Assembly (NCBI GenBank): GCA_036661035.1 | Contig: JAVWZM010000085.1 | Location: 1-8,633, forward strand | Reading direction: 5' to 3' | Origin: JAGPHI01 sp036661035 | GTDB lineage: Bacteria; Bacillota; Clostridia; Oscillospirales; Ruminococcaceae | DNA: 8,633 bases | Shown here: positions 1 through 7,260 of the stretch, piece by piece | Layout: the number at the start of each line of letters is the position of its first letter | Position numbering within the stretch: position 1 is the stretch's first letter | Notes under the pieces: generated by a model | Told to the model about the DNA's origin: nothing | What the model saw: only the letters and a program-made list of their open reading frames with translations | Databases searched by the model: none | Program-made: the position numbers and the translations under genes

Positions 1-37
1 CAAGGCATTCTTGCATAGAACACCTTGGCGCAATTCA
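1..37. other. Edge sequence, possibly the interior of a truncated IS
   Basis: These bases lie inside of the terminal repeats at 38-118, so if those repeats are an IS end this is the edge of the element's body. No reading frame here is long enough to recognise. A plus-strand frame stops at 16-18 (TAG). A minus-strand ATG at 37-39 has no ribosome binding site in front of it. A weak inverted repeat, CAAGG at 1-5 with CCTTG at 23-27, is visible. No function can be assigned. Confidence 0.3.
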
Positions 38-118
38 TATTTTATAGGTGGCTACCCCAACATTTGACAAAGAGCCTGTTTTTTATGGGTGACTACCCCA
101 ACATTTGACAAAGAGCCT
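38..118 (-). repeat. Tandem 41-bp repeat of an IS-like terminal sequence
   Basis: Two direct copies, at 38-77 and 79-118, match at 37 of 40 positions. Read on the minus strand, each begins with the tip GGCTCTTTGTC and continues through AAATGTTGGGGTA. The same 24-base core recurs in the opposite orientation at 8569-8592, matching at 20 of 24. Tips starting GGCTCTTTG are, from memory, typical of ISL3-family elements, but no transposase is visible here, so the family is a guess. Copy B (tip at 117) borders unrelated DNA. Copy A abuts copy B head to tail, which suggests a duplicated terminus or a nested insertion. Confidence 0.6.
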
Positions 119-125
119 AATAAAC

Positions 126-171
126 AAGGCAAGAGAACACATAGCACAAAGCCATATTTTTCTCTTGCCTT
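126..171. terminator. Perfect 12-bp inverted repeat, possible bidirectional terminator
   Basis: AAGGCAAGAGAA at 126-137 pairs perfectly with TTCTCTTGCCTT at 160-171 around a 22-base loop. For transcripts of the atp operon (minus strand) the stem is followed by GTTTATTA, a weak T-rich tail. In the plus direction it is followed by TTTACATTG, also weak. It lies about 180 bases past the atpC stop and is the only strong hairpin there, so it is the best terminator candidate for the operon. The long loop and poor tail make this uncertain, and it could instead be a mobile-element relic. Confidence 0.45.
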
Positions 172-351
172 TTACATTGTTTTGTTAAAAGCTTATTCTA
201 ATGTGCGCGCTATCGCACATGCACAATTAAAACCGCACTTATTTATCACTTTGTATTTGCTAAATCGGTTTGTCGCACGCAATACATAGGATAAGCCAAG
301 CTTTGTTATTGTGTTGCATTAGCCTGAATTTACGCATATTGCCGTGGGTTT
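172..351. other. Intergenic stretch downstream of atpC, nothing recognised
   Basis: This stretch lies between the hairpin at 126-171 and the atpC stop. It is AT-rich with a small GCGCGC-containing patch near 205. The only local hairpin beyond it is a 4-bp AAGC/GCTT near 298-308. No coding frame has a ribosome binding site or recognisable protein. It probably forms the 3' untranslated tail of the atp mRNA. Confidence 0.4.
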
Positions 352-747
352 TTACTCCACAACCTTTAGGCGTGTAAGCGCGCGCAAGAGCTTTGCCTTG
401 GCAAGCTCCAGCTCCGCCGCGTCCTTCGCCTCGTCTATGCGCTTTTGGGCAAGCTCTCTTGCTTTTTCGGCACGATCCTTGTCGATATTTTCCGCCCACT
501 CAAAAGAGGTGGCAACAAGGCGCACCATATTGTCTTTTACGCTTAGCATACCGCCGTGGCAAGCCGCCTTGCGCACCTTGCCGTCTGTCATTACCTGCGC
601 CTCGCCACTGCCAAGGGCGGTAAGATATTCGATATGGTTTGCAAGGATACACACGTCGCCGTCAATAGCGCGCACTATCAGCCTTTCGCCATCGCCGTCG
701 TAAAACGCGCCGTCCGGCGTAACTATTTGCAAATGAAAATTAGCCAT
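352..747 (-). CDS. atpC: F1Fo ATP synthase epsilon subunit
   Basis: This 131-residue protein is the epsilon subunit, part of the central stalk, which couples rotation to catalysis and can inhibit ATP hydrolysis. The N-terminal part (about 1-82) is the beta-sandwich domain, opening FHLQIVTPDGAFYDGD and containing the usual LANHIEYLTALGSG stretch. The C-terminal part (about 86-131) is the helical hairpin rich in Ala, Glu, Lys and Arg. Residues 88-93 (IDKDRA) match the I/L-D-x-x-R-A motif that binds ATP in Bacillus epsilon subunits, so an ATP-sensing switch is plausible by inference. It is the last gene of the operon, 33 bases after atpD. AAAGGGG lies about 10 bases before the ATG. Length is normal for the family. 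Confidence 0.96.
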   Translation of the reverse strand: MANFHLQIVTPDGAFYDGDGERLIVRAIDGDVCILANHIEYLTALGSGEAQVMTDGKVRKAACHGGMLSVKDNMVRLVATSFEWAENIDKDRAEKARELAQKRIDEAKDAAELELAKAKLLRALTRLKVVE

Positions 748-780
748 GTATGCAAAGCCCCTTTCGCATCTATATGACGG

Positions 781-2175
781 TTATAATGTTTTTGCTTTTT
801 CTATCGCTTCTTCTATAGTGCCAACGAATAAAAATGCAGATTCCGGCAAATCGTCGTGCTTGCCCTCGATAATTTCTTTAAAGCCGCGAATGGTTTCCTT
901 TAGCGGCACATATTTGCCTTCCATGCCTGTAAACTGCTCGGCAACGCTGAATGGCTGCGATAGGAAACGCTGAATTTTACGCGCACGGGCAACGGTAATC
1001 TTATCCTCCTCGGAAAGCTCGTCCATGCCCATAATCGCGATAATATCTTGCAATTCCTTATAGCGCTGTAAAATGTTTTGCACAGCGCGCGCCACATTAT
1101 AATGCTCGTCGCCCACAACGTCCGGCGTAAGAATACGCGAAGAAGATTCCAGTGGATCTACAGCAGGATAAATACCCTGTGAAGAAATGCTACGTGACAA
1201 AACCGTCTGTGCGTCAAGATGCGCAAAGGTAGTTGCCGGCGCAGGATCGGTTAAATCGTCCGCAGGTACGTACACTGCCTGTACCGAGGTGATAGAGCCT
1301 TTTTTGGTAGATGTAATACGCTCTTGCAGCGCGCCCATTTCTGTAGCAAGGGTAGGCTGATATCCAACAGCAGACGGCATGCGCCCCAAAAGCGCAGACA
1401 CCTCGCTGCCCGCCTGTGTAAAGCGGAAGATATTGTCTATAAACAGCAATACGTCTTGGTTTTCTTCATCGCGGAAATATTCCGCCATGGTAAGCCCCGA
1501 CAAGGCAACGCGCATACGTGCCCCCGGCGGCTCATTCATCTGGCCGTATACTAAAGCTGTTTTCTTTAAAACGCCGCTCTCTGTCATTTCGTTGTATAAA
1601 TCGTTGCCCTCACGTGTGCGCTCGCCAACGCCTGTAAATACCGACAGGCCGCCATGCTGTTTCGCAACGTTGTTGATAAGCTCCATGATAATAACGGTTT
1701 TGCCCACGCCTGCACCGCCGAATAAGCCGATTTTACCGCCCTTTGCATAAGGGGCAATTAAATCTATAACCTTGATGCCTGTTTCCAGTAATTCAGTAGT
1801 GGACTCTTGCTCGTCGTATGACGGTGCTGAGCGGTGGATAGGCCATTGCTGCGTATTTTCGGGTGAGGGCATATTATCAATAGGCTCCCCAAGCAGGTTA
1901 AACATGCGCCCGAGGCACTCTCTGCCCACCGGCACGGTAATCGAAGTGCCTGTATCCACTGCCTCGATGCCACGAACTAAGCCATCTGTGCTGCTCATCG
2001 CAATGCAGCGCACTACGTTGTCGCCTATATGCTGGGCAACTTCAAGCGTAATTGTACGCTCGCCGTCTTGCACTTTAATGGCGTTATTCAGCGCAGGTAA
2101 TTGCCCATCTGCAAATTTGATGTCAAGCACAGGCCCTATTATTTGGGTAACTATGCCTTTGTTTTGGCTGACCAT
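781..2175 (-). CDS. atpD: F1Fo ATP synthase beta subunit (catalytic)
   Basis: This 464-residue protein is the catalytic beta subunit, which makes or hydrolyses ATP in the F1 head on the cytoplasmic side. Visible motifs are the Walker A loop GGAGVGKT (153-160), the catalytic glutamate in GVGERTREGNDLY (E185), the Walker B region LLFIDNIFRF (D247), the ALLGRMPSAVGYQP segment (261-274) and the DELSEED lever motif (385-391). The frame extends upstream to an ATG at 2208, adding 11 residues. The start at 2175 is preferred because AAAGGAG lies 8 bases before it and the protein then opens in the normal family way (MVSQNKGIVTQIIGPVLD). The gene follows atpG after 81 bases and precedes atpC by 33. It is intact. 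Confidence 0.98.
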   Translation of the reverse strand: MVSQNKGIVTQIIGPVLDIKFADGQLPALNNAIKVQDGERTITLEVAQHIGDNVVRCIAMSSTDGLVRGIEAVDTGTSITVPVGRECLGRMFNLLGEPIDNMPSPENTQQWPIHRSAPSYDEQESTTELLETGIKVIDLIAPYAKGGKIGLFGGAGVGKTVIIMELINNVAKQHGGLSVFTGVGERTREGNDLYNEMTESGVLKKTALVYGQMNEPPGARMRVALSGLTMAEYFRDEENQDVLLFIDNIFRFTQAGSEVSALLGRMPSAVGYQPTLATEMGALQERITSTKKGSITSVQAVYVPADDLTDPAPATTFAHLDAQTVLSRSISSQGIYPAVDPLESSSRILTPDVVGDEHYNVARAVQNILQRYKELQDIIAIMGMDELSEEDKITVARARKIQRFLSQPFSVAEQFTGMEGKYVPLKETIRGFKEIIEGKHDDLPESAFLFVGTIEEAIEKAKTL

Positions 2176-2183
2176 TAGCAAAT

Positions 2184-2190
2184 CTCCTTT
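2184..2190 (-). promoter_or_regulatory. Ribosome binding site fixing the atpD start
   Basis: On the minus strand AAAGGAG stands 8 bases before the ATG at 2175. The alternative ATG at 2208 has no comparable site in front of it. This supports the shorter 464-residue beta subunit. Confidence 0.85.
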
Positions 2191-2256
2191 TATTAAGATA
2201 ATAGACATGTCGTCGGAATAAATCCTCAGATAAATCCATGTGCAAAGTCTGCATTA

Positions 2257-3111
2257 TTATGACGCGCCTGCCACAATTTCTGTGATTTCCTGTGTAATTG
2301 CGCCCTGACGCGCACGATTGTATCTCAGCGATAAATCTTCTATCATCTCGCTGGCGTTTTTGCTTGCCGCGTCCATTGCCGTGCGCCTTGCGCCAAGCTC
2401 GCTTGCAATGCTTTCGCGCAATGCGCCATACACAAGCCCCCCAACGTATTCCGGCACAATAGCGTCGTATACTTCTGTACAAGATGGCTCGTACAGCACC
2501 AATTGGTTGGTGGCTTGGCGGCTTTCGCCATGGGCTTCGTAATTCAGCGGCAAAAGCTTTAGCACCGCAGGCTCTTGAGAAAGCATGGAAACAAAATTGG
2601 TGTAACACACATGCAATTCGTCAAATTCTCCCTCGCAAAACTTGCCGCTAAGCATGCTTGCAATGGAAAAGCAATCGCCTAAAGACACTGTTTCCGCCAC
2701 GCCGTATGCGTCGCTAACCGTGCTTATATTATTGCGTCTGCAATATTCCGCCGCCTTTTTGCCTATTGGCAATGCGCAAACCTTTGGCATATCAATGCTT
2801 TTTGCCGCAAATGCCTTGAATAAATTGGAATTATATCCGCCAGCAAGACCTCTGTCACCTGCTATTATTACAAAGCACGCGCATTTTACTTGCCGCTTTG
2901 CCACATATGGCGATTCAAACTCCGTATTTCCATATGCAATATCAGTTAATGTAGCATGCAGTGCGTCAAAATACGGTCGGCTTTGCTCTGCCTTTTCCTT
3001 TGCACGGCGCAGCTTAGAGGACGCTACAAGCTCCATTGCCTTGGTAATCTGCATTGTGCTTTCCACACTGTGTATACGCAGCTTAATATCCTTCATAGAT
3101 GAGGCTGCCAT
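2257..3111 (-). CDS. atpG: F1Fo ATP synthase gamma subunit
   Basis: This 284-residue protein is the gamma subunit, the rotating shaft between the c-ring and the alpha3-beta3 head. The two signature helices are present. The N-terminal one reads IKLRIHSVESTMQITKAMEL, followed by VASSKLRRAK (about residues 9-38). The C-terminal one reads SLRYNRARQGAITQEITEIV (about 261-280). The middle is the Rossmann-like domain with IIAGDRGLAGGYNSNLFKAF. GGAGGG lies about 8 bases before the ATG. The start follows the atpA stop by only 14 bases, so the two are cotranscribed and probably coupled in translation. Length is normal and there is no sign of damage. Confidence 0.97.
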   Translation of the reverse strand: MAASSMKDIKLRIHSVESTMQITKAMELVASSKLRRAKEKAEQSRPYFDALHATLTDIAYGNTEFESPYVAKRQVKCACFVIIAGDRGLAGGYNSNLFKAFAAKSIDMPKVCALPIGKKAAEYCRRNNISTVSDAYGVAETVSLGDCFSIASMLSGKFCEGEFDELHVCYTNFVSMLSQEPAVLKLLPLNYEAHGESRQATNQLVLYEPSCTEVYDAIVPEYVGGLVYGALRESIASELGARRTAMDAASKNASEMIEDLSLRYNRARQGAITQEITEIVAGAS

Positions 3112-3125
3112 TAGCTATCCCTCCT

Positions 3126-4640
3126 CTATAACGCTTTGATGAAACGTGCTGTAAAGTCCGTCAAAGCTGATTTTAGTTTTTCGGTGGTTTCTGCCGACAT
3201 CTCGCCTTTTGTGCGTATTTCTTCCAAAATGTCGCCACAGCGTGCGTCCATCTCGTCGTACAATTCTTTTTCATAGTCGCGCACCTTGTTTACAGGCACG
3301 TCTTGAACAAAGTTATTTATAACAGCAAAGATGATGCAAACCTGTTTTTCCACGCTGATAGGCTCGCCTTTGCCTTGCTTTAGCACCTCTACAATGCGTT
3401 CGCCCTGCGCCAAACGGCGTTTGGTATCTGCATCAAGGTCGGAGCCAAACTGTGCAAAGGACGCAAGCTCGCGATACTGGCTATAGGCCAGCTTTAGCGT
3501 GCCTGCCACCTTTTTCATGGCTTTAATCTGTGCGTTGCCGCCAACGCGTGATACGGAAACGCCAGGGTTTACAGCCGGCATTACGCCTGCATGGAAAAGC
3601 TCTGTTTCAAGGAATATCTGCCCGTCTGTAATGGATATAACATTGGTGGGGATATATGCGGAAATATCGCCCGCCTGTGTTTCTATAATAGGTAAAGCAG
3701 TGATGCTGCCGCCGCCGTATTCCGGTGCCACGCGTGCCGCGCGCTCCAACAAACGGCTGTGCAAATAGAACACGTCGCCCGGATAAGCTTCACGTCCCGG
3801 CGGACGCCTAATCAGCAAGCTAAGGGCGCGATAAGCCACGGCGTGTTTAGATAAATCGTCGTAAACGATTAATACATCTTTGCCCTTAGCCATAAAATAT
3901 TCTGCCATTGCGCAGCCCGAATAAGGCGCAATGTATTGCAGCGGCGCAAGCTCGGACGCTGTGGACGATACGATTATGGTATAATCCATTGCGCCTGCGG
4001 CGGTAAGCCCCTCCACAAGCTGTGCCACTGTAGAACGTTTTTGCCCTATGGCAACGTAAATACAGATAACGTCCTTGCCTTTTTGGTTAATTATGGTATC
4101 GGTAGCAATAACGGTTTTGCCCGTCTGCCTGTCGCCGATAATCAGTTCGCGCTGGCCACGGCCAATAGGTATCATGCTGTCGATAGCTTTAATACCCGTT
4201 TGCAGCGGCACTGTAACGCCCTTGCGCTCAATGATGCCCGGGGCATTTGATTCAATAGGGCGGCGCTCTGTAGTTTCGATTGGGCCTTTGCCGTCGATAG
4301 GTGCGCCAAGAGAGTTTACAACGCGGCCGATTAACGCCTCGCCCACAGGCACGCTTACTACCTGCCCTGTACGCTTAACGCTGTCGCCCTCTTTAATTCC
4401 CTCGTCAGAGCCAAGGATAACAAGTGCAACGCTGTTTTCCTCAAGGTTAAGTGCCATACCAAACTCGCCGTTTGCAAATTCCACAAGCTCGTTTGCCATG
4501 CACTTTTCAAGGCCATGCGCCCTTGCGATGCCGTCGCCAACCAGTATTACTGTGCCGGTTTCGGTACATTCTATTTTGTTATCGTAGTTCTTGATTTGTT
4601 CTTTGATAATCTTGGAAATGTCTTCCGGTTTTAGCTGCAT
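3126..4640 (-). CDS. atpA: F1Fo ATP synthase alpha subunit
   Basis: This 504-residue protein is the alpha subunit, the non-catalytic nucleotide-binding partner of beta. It shows the P-loop GDRQTGKT (169-176) and the arginine finger in SVSRVGG (R365), which completes the beta active site. The stretch after it (NAQIKAMKKVAGTLKLAYSQ, then YRELASFAQFGSDLDADT) is clostridial in style. The frame opens three codons earlier with GTG at 4649. I prefer ATG 4640 because MQLKPEDISKIIKEQI aligns with the usual family start (as in E. coli MQLNSTEIS) and GGTGGGA sits just before it, though that is a weak ribosome binding site. It follows atpH by 31 bases. The N-terminal end is the only uncertainty. Confidence 0.97.
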   Translation of the reverse strand: MQLKPEDISKIIKEQIKNYDNKIECTETGTVILVGDGIARAHGLEKCMANELVEFANGEFGMALNLEENSVALVILGSDEGIKEGDSVKRTGQVVSVPVGEALIGRVVNSLGAPIDGKGPIETTERRPIESNAPGIIERKGVTVPLQTGIKAIDSMIPIGRGQRELIIGDRQTGKTVIATDTIINQKGKDVICIYVAIGQKRSTVAQLVEGLTAAGAMDYTIIVSSTASELAPLQYIAPYSGCAMAEYFMAKGKDVLIVYDDLSKHAVAYRALSLLIRRPPGREAYPGDVFYLHSRLLERAARVAPEYGGGSITALPIIETQAGDISAYIPTNVISITDGQIFLETELFHAGVMPAVNPGVSVSRVGGNAQIKAMKKVAGTLKLAYSQYRELASFAQFGSDLDADTKRRLAQGERIVEVLKQGKGEPISVEKQVCIIFAVINNFVQDVPVNKVRDYEKELYDEMDARCGDILEEIRTKGEMSAETTEKLKSALTDFTARFIKAL

Positions 4641-4671
4641 ATATCCCACCAGCTTTCATATCTTTATAGTT

Positions 4672-5202
4672 TTATGCAAAAAGTAATGCCTTTTGCAAGG
4701 ATTCAAACCTTTGCTTTACCGTGTCGTCGTAGCACACGCCGCTGTAAGAAATGCGTATACCTGCTATAAGCGCGGCATCGGTTTCGCATGTAAGTAATAT
4801 TGTTTTGCCTGTAATTTTCGCAAGCTTTTCGGTAAGGCTTTTCTTTTGCTCCTCTGAAAGCTCTATTGCGCTTTTAGCAAGCACAGGCAAAATGCCCCTG
4901 TCGCTATACAGCAAATTTCTAAACTCTTTTATGCAGCCTGCAAGGCTTTGTAAAGCAGTGCGCTCGCATAATATTTTCAAAAAATTTACTGCATATCGTT
5001 CTATTTTATCGCCAAACGCCTTGTCGATAAGGCCGATACGTTCGTCCTTATTAATGGCTGGATTACAAAGCAGCTTTTCGTACTCCGGATTTGCCGCAAA
5101 CGCATCTAAAGCGGCTGTAAGCCCCTCTAATATTGCGTCCTCTTTGTTTTCTTCTTTGGCAAGCTCATACAATGCTGTGCCAAATTCCTTTTCCGCCGTC
5201 AT
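4672..5202 (-). CDS. atpH: F1Fo ATP synthase delta subunit
   Basis: This 176-residue protein is the delta subunit, which caps the F1 head and ties it to the b-subunit stalk. The N-terminal helical domain (about 1-105) includes FAANPEYEKLLCNPAINKDER and the ERYAVNFLKILCERTALQSL segment. The C-terminal domain holds the family hallmark LLTCETDAALIAGIRISYSG (137-156), corresponding to the usual D-x-x-L-I-G-G motif with Ala for the first Gly. Its ATG overlaps the atpF stop as ATGA, a 4-base overlap. There is no strong ribosome binding site of its own, so its translation is probably coupled to atpF. This is the least conserved F1 subunit, but context and motif are decisive. Confidence 0.95.
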   Translation of the reverse strand: MTAEKEFGTALYELAKEENKEDAILEGLTAALDAFAANPEYEKLLCNPAINKDERIGLIDKAFGDKIERYAVNFLKILCERTALQSLAGCIKEFRNLLYSDRGILPVLAKSAIELSEEQKKSLTEKLAKITGKTILLTCETDAALIAGIRISYSGVCYDDTVKQRFESLQKALLFA

Positions 5203-5705
5203 GACGCATCACCCACATTATTGATAAATTCGTCAATAATAGCCTTATGCTTGGCAGGATCTATTTCTTTTTCCACTACCTTGCCGGCTAAATCCAGAGC
5301 CAAAGACGAAATATCATTTTTCAGCTCGCTTGCGGCCTTTTTGCGCTCGCGGATAATGTCTGCCTCTGCCTTTGCTTTCACGGCGGCGGCGTCCTCTTTA
5401 GCGGCGTTTAAAAGCTCGTCTGCACGCACAGCGGCAGTTGCAGTAGCCGATTTTACTATGGCAGATGCCTCTTGCTTTGCCTCGCCAAGGCGAGTTTCGT
5501 ATTCTGTTTTCATCTCCTGCGCCTCTACCTTTGCCGTTTCGGCGTCGGTATACAGCGTGTCCACCTGCGTTTTGCGCGCCTCGAATATCTTTTGCACGGG
5601 CTTGAACAAGAAATGTTTAAGACCTGCTGTAAGAATAAGCAAATTGCAGATAGTAAAGATGAATGTCCAAGGCATCAGCCCTACTAATTCCTGAAATTCT
5701 TTCAT
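5199..5705 (-). CDS. atpF: F1Fo ATP synthase b subunit (peripheral stalk)
   Basis: This 168-residue protein is the b subunit, anchored in the membrane by one N-terminal helix and reaching up as a coiled stalk to hold F1 still. Residues about 11-31 form the membrane segment (MPWTFIFTICNLLILTAGL), followed directly by the family FLFKPVQKIFEAR motif (32-44). The rest is a long charged helix rich in Ala, Glu and Lys (about 45-145), ending with SLALDLAGKVVEKEIDPAKH, typical of the delta-binding end. GGGGGA stands 6 bases before the ATG. Only one b-type gene is present, so the stalk should be a homodimer. It lies 58 bases after atpE and overlaps atpH by 4 bases. Confidence 0.96.
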   Translation of the reverse strand: MKEFQELVGLMPWTFIFTICNLLILTAGLKHFLFKPVQKIFEARKTQVDTLYTDAETAKVEAQEMKTEYETRLGEAKQEASAIVKSATATAAVRADELLNAAKEDAAAVKAKAEADIIRERKKAASELKNDISSLALDLAGKVVEKEIDPAKHKAIIDEFINNVGDAS

Positions 5706-5763
5706 GTCTATCCCCCTAAAATTGGGTAATACCTTTTAAAGGCTCGGCTTAATACTTTAGGCA

Positions 5764-6027
5764 TTACAGCAGCTTAATAAATAGGCCCGGTGCCACAAAT
5801 ATAAGCAATAGGCCTGTAACAAAGCCGTAAATACCTGTTGTTTCGGCGATTGCGCAGCCCAAAAGCATGGTAGATGTAACCGGCCCTTTGCACTCCGGCT
5901 GACGCCCGATTGCTTCGCAAGCTTTACCTACGGCGTATCCTTCACCGATACCGGGGCCGATACCTGCGATAAGTGCCAAACCTGCGCCCACAGCGCAGCC
6001 TGCCATGATAATTGCTTTTTCCATCAT
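5764..6027 (-). CDS. atpE: F1Fo ATP synthase c subunit, Na+-type with two glutamates
   Basis: This 87-residue hairpin of two membrane helices (about 5-27 and 50-78) forms the rotor ring. The polar loop RQPE is at 42-45. By alignment to the Ilyobacter tartaricus Na+-binding c subunit, E62 is the ion carboxylate (its E65), T63 replaces S66, Y67 matches Y70, P25 matches P28, and E29 takes the place of Q32. An ET-x-x-x-Y pattern in helix 2 is known for Na+-dependent enzymes, including Acetobacterium. A glutamate at the Q32 position is known from the two-carboxylate Fusobacterium nucleatum ring. Na+ coupling is therefore likely but inferred. The start ATG (6027) lies 8 bases after GGAGGA. A second ATG follows immediately at 6024 and would remove one residue. 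Confidence 0.97.
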   Translation of the reverse strand: MMEKAIIMAGCAVGAGLALIAGIGPGIGEGYAVGKACEAIGRQPECKGPVTSTMLLGCAIAETTGIYGFVTGLLLIFVAPGLFIKLL

Positions 6028-6107
6028 AATAATGTTCCTCCTAATATTTTAATATGTAAATTTTTAATTGGGTAACTAAACAATTTTTCTGTATACTTTA
6101 AGCTTGG
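6028..6107 (-). promoter_or_regulatory. AU-rich atpE translation initiation region
   Basis: The 80-base gap between the atpB stop and the atpE start is strongly A/T-rich and unstructured. It ends in GGAGGA (6036-6041), one of the best ribosome binding sites in the operon. The c subunit is needed in about ten copies per enzyme, and in E. coli an AU-rich segment before atpE boosts its translation. A similar role here is inference from composition and position. Confidence 0.4.
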
Positions 6108-6842
6108 TTATTCCTCTGCCGCGTTTCCTATATATAATGTAGTGAGCATGCAGAAAATAAACGCCTGCATAAAGCTTGAGAATAAATCGAAATACACCGA
6201 CAATACAGCAGGTACGCCCACTTGTAAGATAGGTATAGTGCCAAGTGCCAAAGGCAACCAGCCGAACACCGCAGTAGAGAGTGCCGCAAGCGCCGCATAT
6301 ACTAAAGCAGTGATGACGCTGCCCGACACTATGTTGCCAAAATGTCGAAATCCCATTGAAATAGGCGTTGCAACTTCGCTTAAAATGTTGAATGGCGTAA
6401 GGATAAATATAGGCTTTGTAAAGCCAAGCAGATAGCCACCCACACCGCCTGTGCGTATTTTGGTGTAGGTAATAAGAATAAACACCAGCATTGCCCACGC
6501 CAAGGTAGTGGATAAATCGCTTGTAGGCGGGTACATGCCTATAAGGCTTAGCAGGCTTGATATAAGCGACGCGGAAAATATAGCCGCTATAAATGGTGAA
6601 TAATAAGCAAAGCGTTCGCCCATGTTGCCATTTACAAAGTTTTGCGCCGTTTCAACCAAAAACTCTGCTATTACCTGCCTTGTGCCCGTGCCGCGCACCG
6701 TCATGCCACGGGTTAAGAAGATGCATAGTCCCAAAATGACAATCATAACTATAAATGAGTTTACTATTGTTTCGGTTATTGGAATACCGCCAAAAATGGG
6801 TAGCCTAAAAAATATTTCGGCGCCCTTAATATCAACGCTCAT
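6108..6842 (-). CDS. atpB: F1Fo ATP synthase a subunit
   Basis: This 244-residue integral membrane protein forms the stator ion channels facing the c-ring. The essential arginine is R166 in MGFRHFGNIVSG, equivalent to the LSLRLFGN motif (R210 in E. coli). The C-terminal signature FDLFSSFMQAFIFCMLTTLYIGNA (219-242) holds the conserved Gln at 226. Five or six membrane helices are evident, starting about residue 24. GGGGGA lies 6 bases before the ATG. The start overlaps the end of the upstream atpI-like gene by 11 bases, so the two are likely coupled. Two histidines expected in some proton-type a subunits are not obvious, but I do not draw a coupling conclusion from this subunit. Confidence 0.96.
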   Translation of the reverse strand: MSVDIKGAEIFFRLPIFGGIPITETIVNSFIVMIVILGLCIFLTRGMTVRGTGTRQVIAEFLVETAQNFVNGNMGERFAYYSPFIAAIFSASLISSLLSLIGMYPPTSDLSTTLAWAMLVFILITYTKIRTGGVGGYLLGFTKPIFILTPFNILSEVATPISMGFRHFGNIVSGSVITALVYAALAALSTAVFGWLPLALGTIPILQVGVPAVLSVYFDLFSSFMQAFIFCMLTTLYIGNAAEE

Positions 6843-7260
6843 CTAATTCCCCCTCTTGTTTTTTATCGGGCTTATACATGCCCATCATCTGCATAACCAA
6901 TATTGTAAATTTAGGGAAAAGCAGTGGTATCACCACAGCAATTCCATTAAACAGATGCACCGTAAAGCCAAGAATAACCACAAGCACCATAGCAAGCTGA
7001 CGCAAGCTGTAGGAAAACTGAAACACCTGCTTTGCATGCTTAATGTCTGCGTCCTTCGCCATGTTTTGTACCGTAATGCCCATTAAAAGAAAATTTGCCA
7101 CCGCAAACGCCGCACCCAGCACGGTGCCTAAAAGCACCGACAAATCCCAACGCCCCACTACCGCGAACACAATGTTCATTATAACGCTAAAAGCGGCAAC
7201 GCCAATTGTGATATGCATAGTTTCGTGCCATGTCGCTTTTTGTATTTTCAATATTATCAC
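6832..7260 (-). CDS. atpI: AtpI-family ATP synthase accessory protein (subunit I)
   Basis: This 142-residue protein has four predicted membrane helices (about 17-36, 41-62, 85-103 and 105-125) and a charged C-terminal tail (KPDKKQEGELDER). Its position directly before atpB and this topology fit the AtpI family, which helps assemble the c-ring, shown for example in Na+-type clostridial enzymes. The family is poorly conserved, so the call rests partly on context. The frame opens with GTG at 7260, which overlaps the atpZ stop as GTGA. A TTG at 7251 preceded by GGGAAG is an alternative start giving LKIQKATWHETMH at the N-terminus. Either way the gene is embedded in the operon with no separate promoter seen. 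Confidence 0.82.
   Translation of the reverse strand: MIILKIQKATWHETMHITIGVAAFSVIMNIVFAVVGRWDLSVLLGTVLGAAFAVANFLLMGITVQNMAKDADIKHAKQVFQFSYSLRQLAMVLVVILGFTVHLFNGIAVVIPLLFPKFTILVMQMMGMYKPDKKQEGELDER

Noticed and set aside
1..118. CRISPR array, because of the spaced direct repeats.
   Set aside because: There are only two copies, separated by a single base rather than a spacer, and the same core recurs inverted at the far edge as an IS end would.
89..289. Plus-strand frame of 66 residues starting inside the left repeat.
   Set aside because: It starts in IS-end sequence, runs across the inverted repeat at 126-171, has no ribosome binding site and resembles no known protein.
2176..2208. Eleven-residue N-terminal extension of the beta subunit from the ATG at 2208.
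   Set aside because: No ribosome binding site precedes it, whereas AAAGGAG stands 8 bases before the ATG at 2175 and the shorter protein matches the family start.
2123..2608. Long minus-strand frame of 161 residues overlapping atpG and atpD.
   Set aside because: It is a frame-shifted shadow of atpG, which encodes a full-length, clearly conserved gamma subunit in the proper frame.
4641..4649. GTG start for the alpha subunit three codons upstream.
   Set aside because: No ribosome binding site lies before the GTG, and MQLKPEDIS is the usual beginning of alpha subunits.
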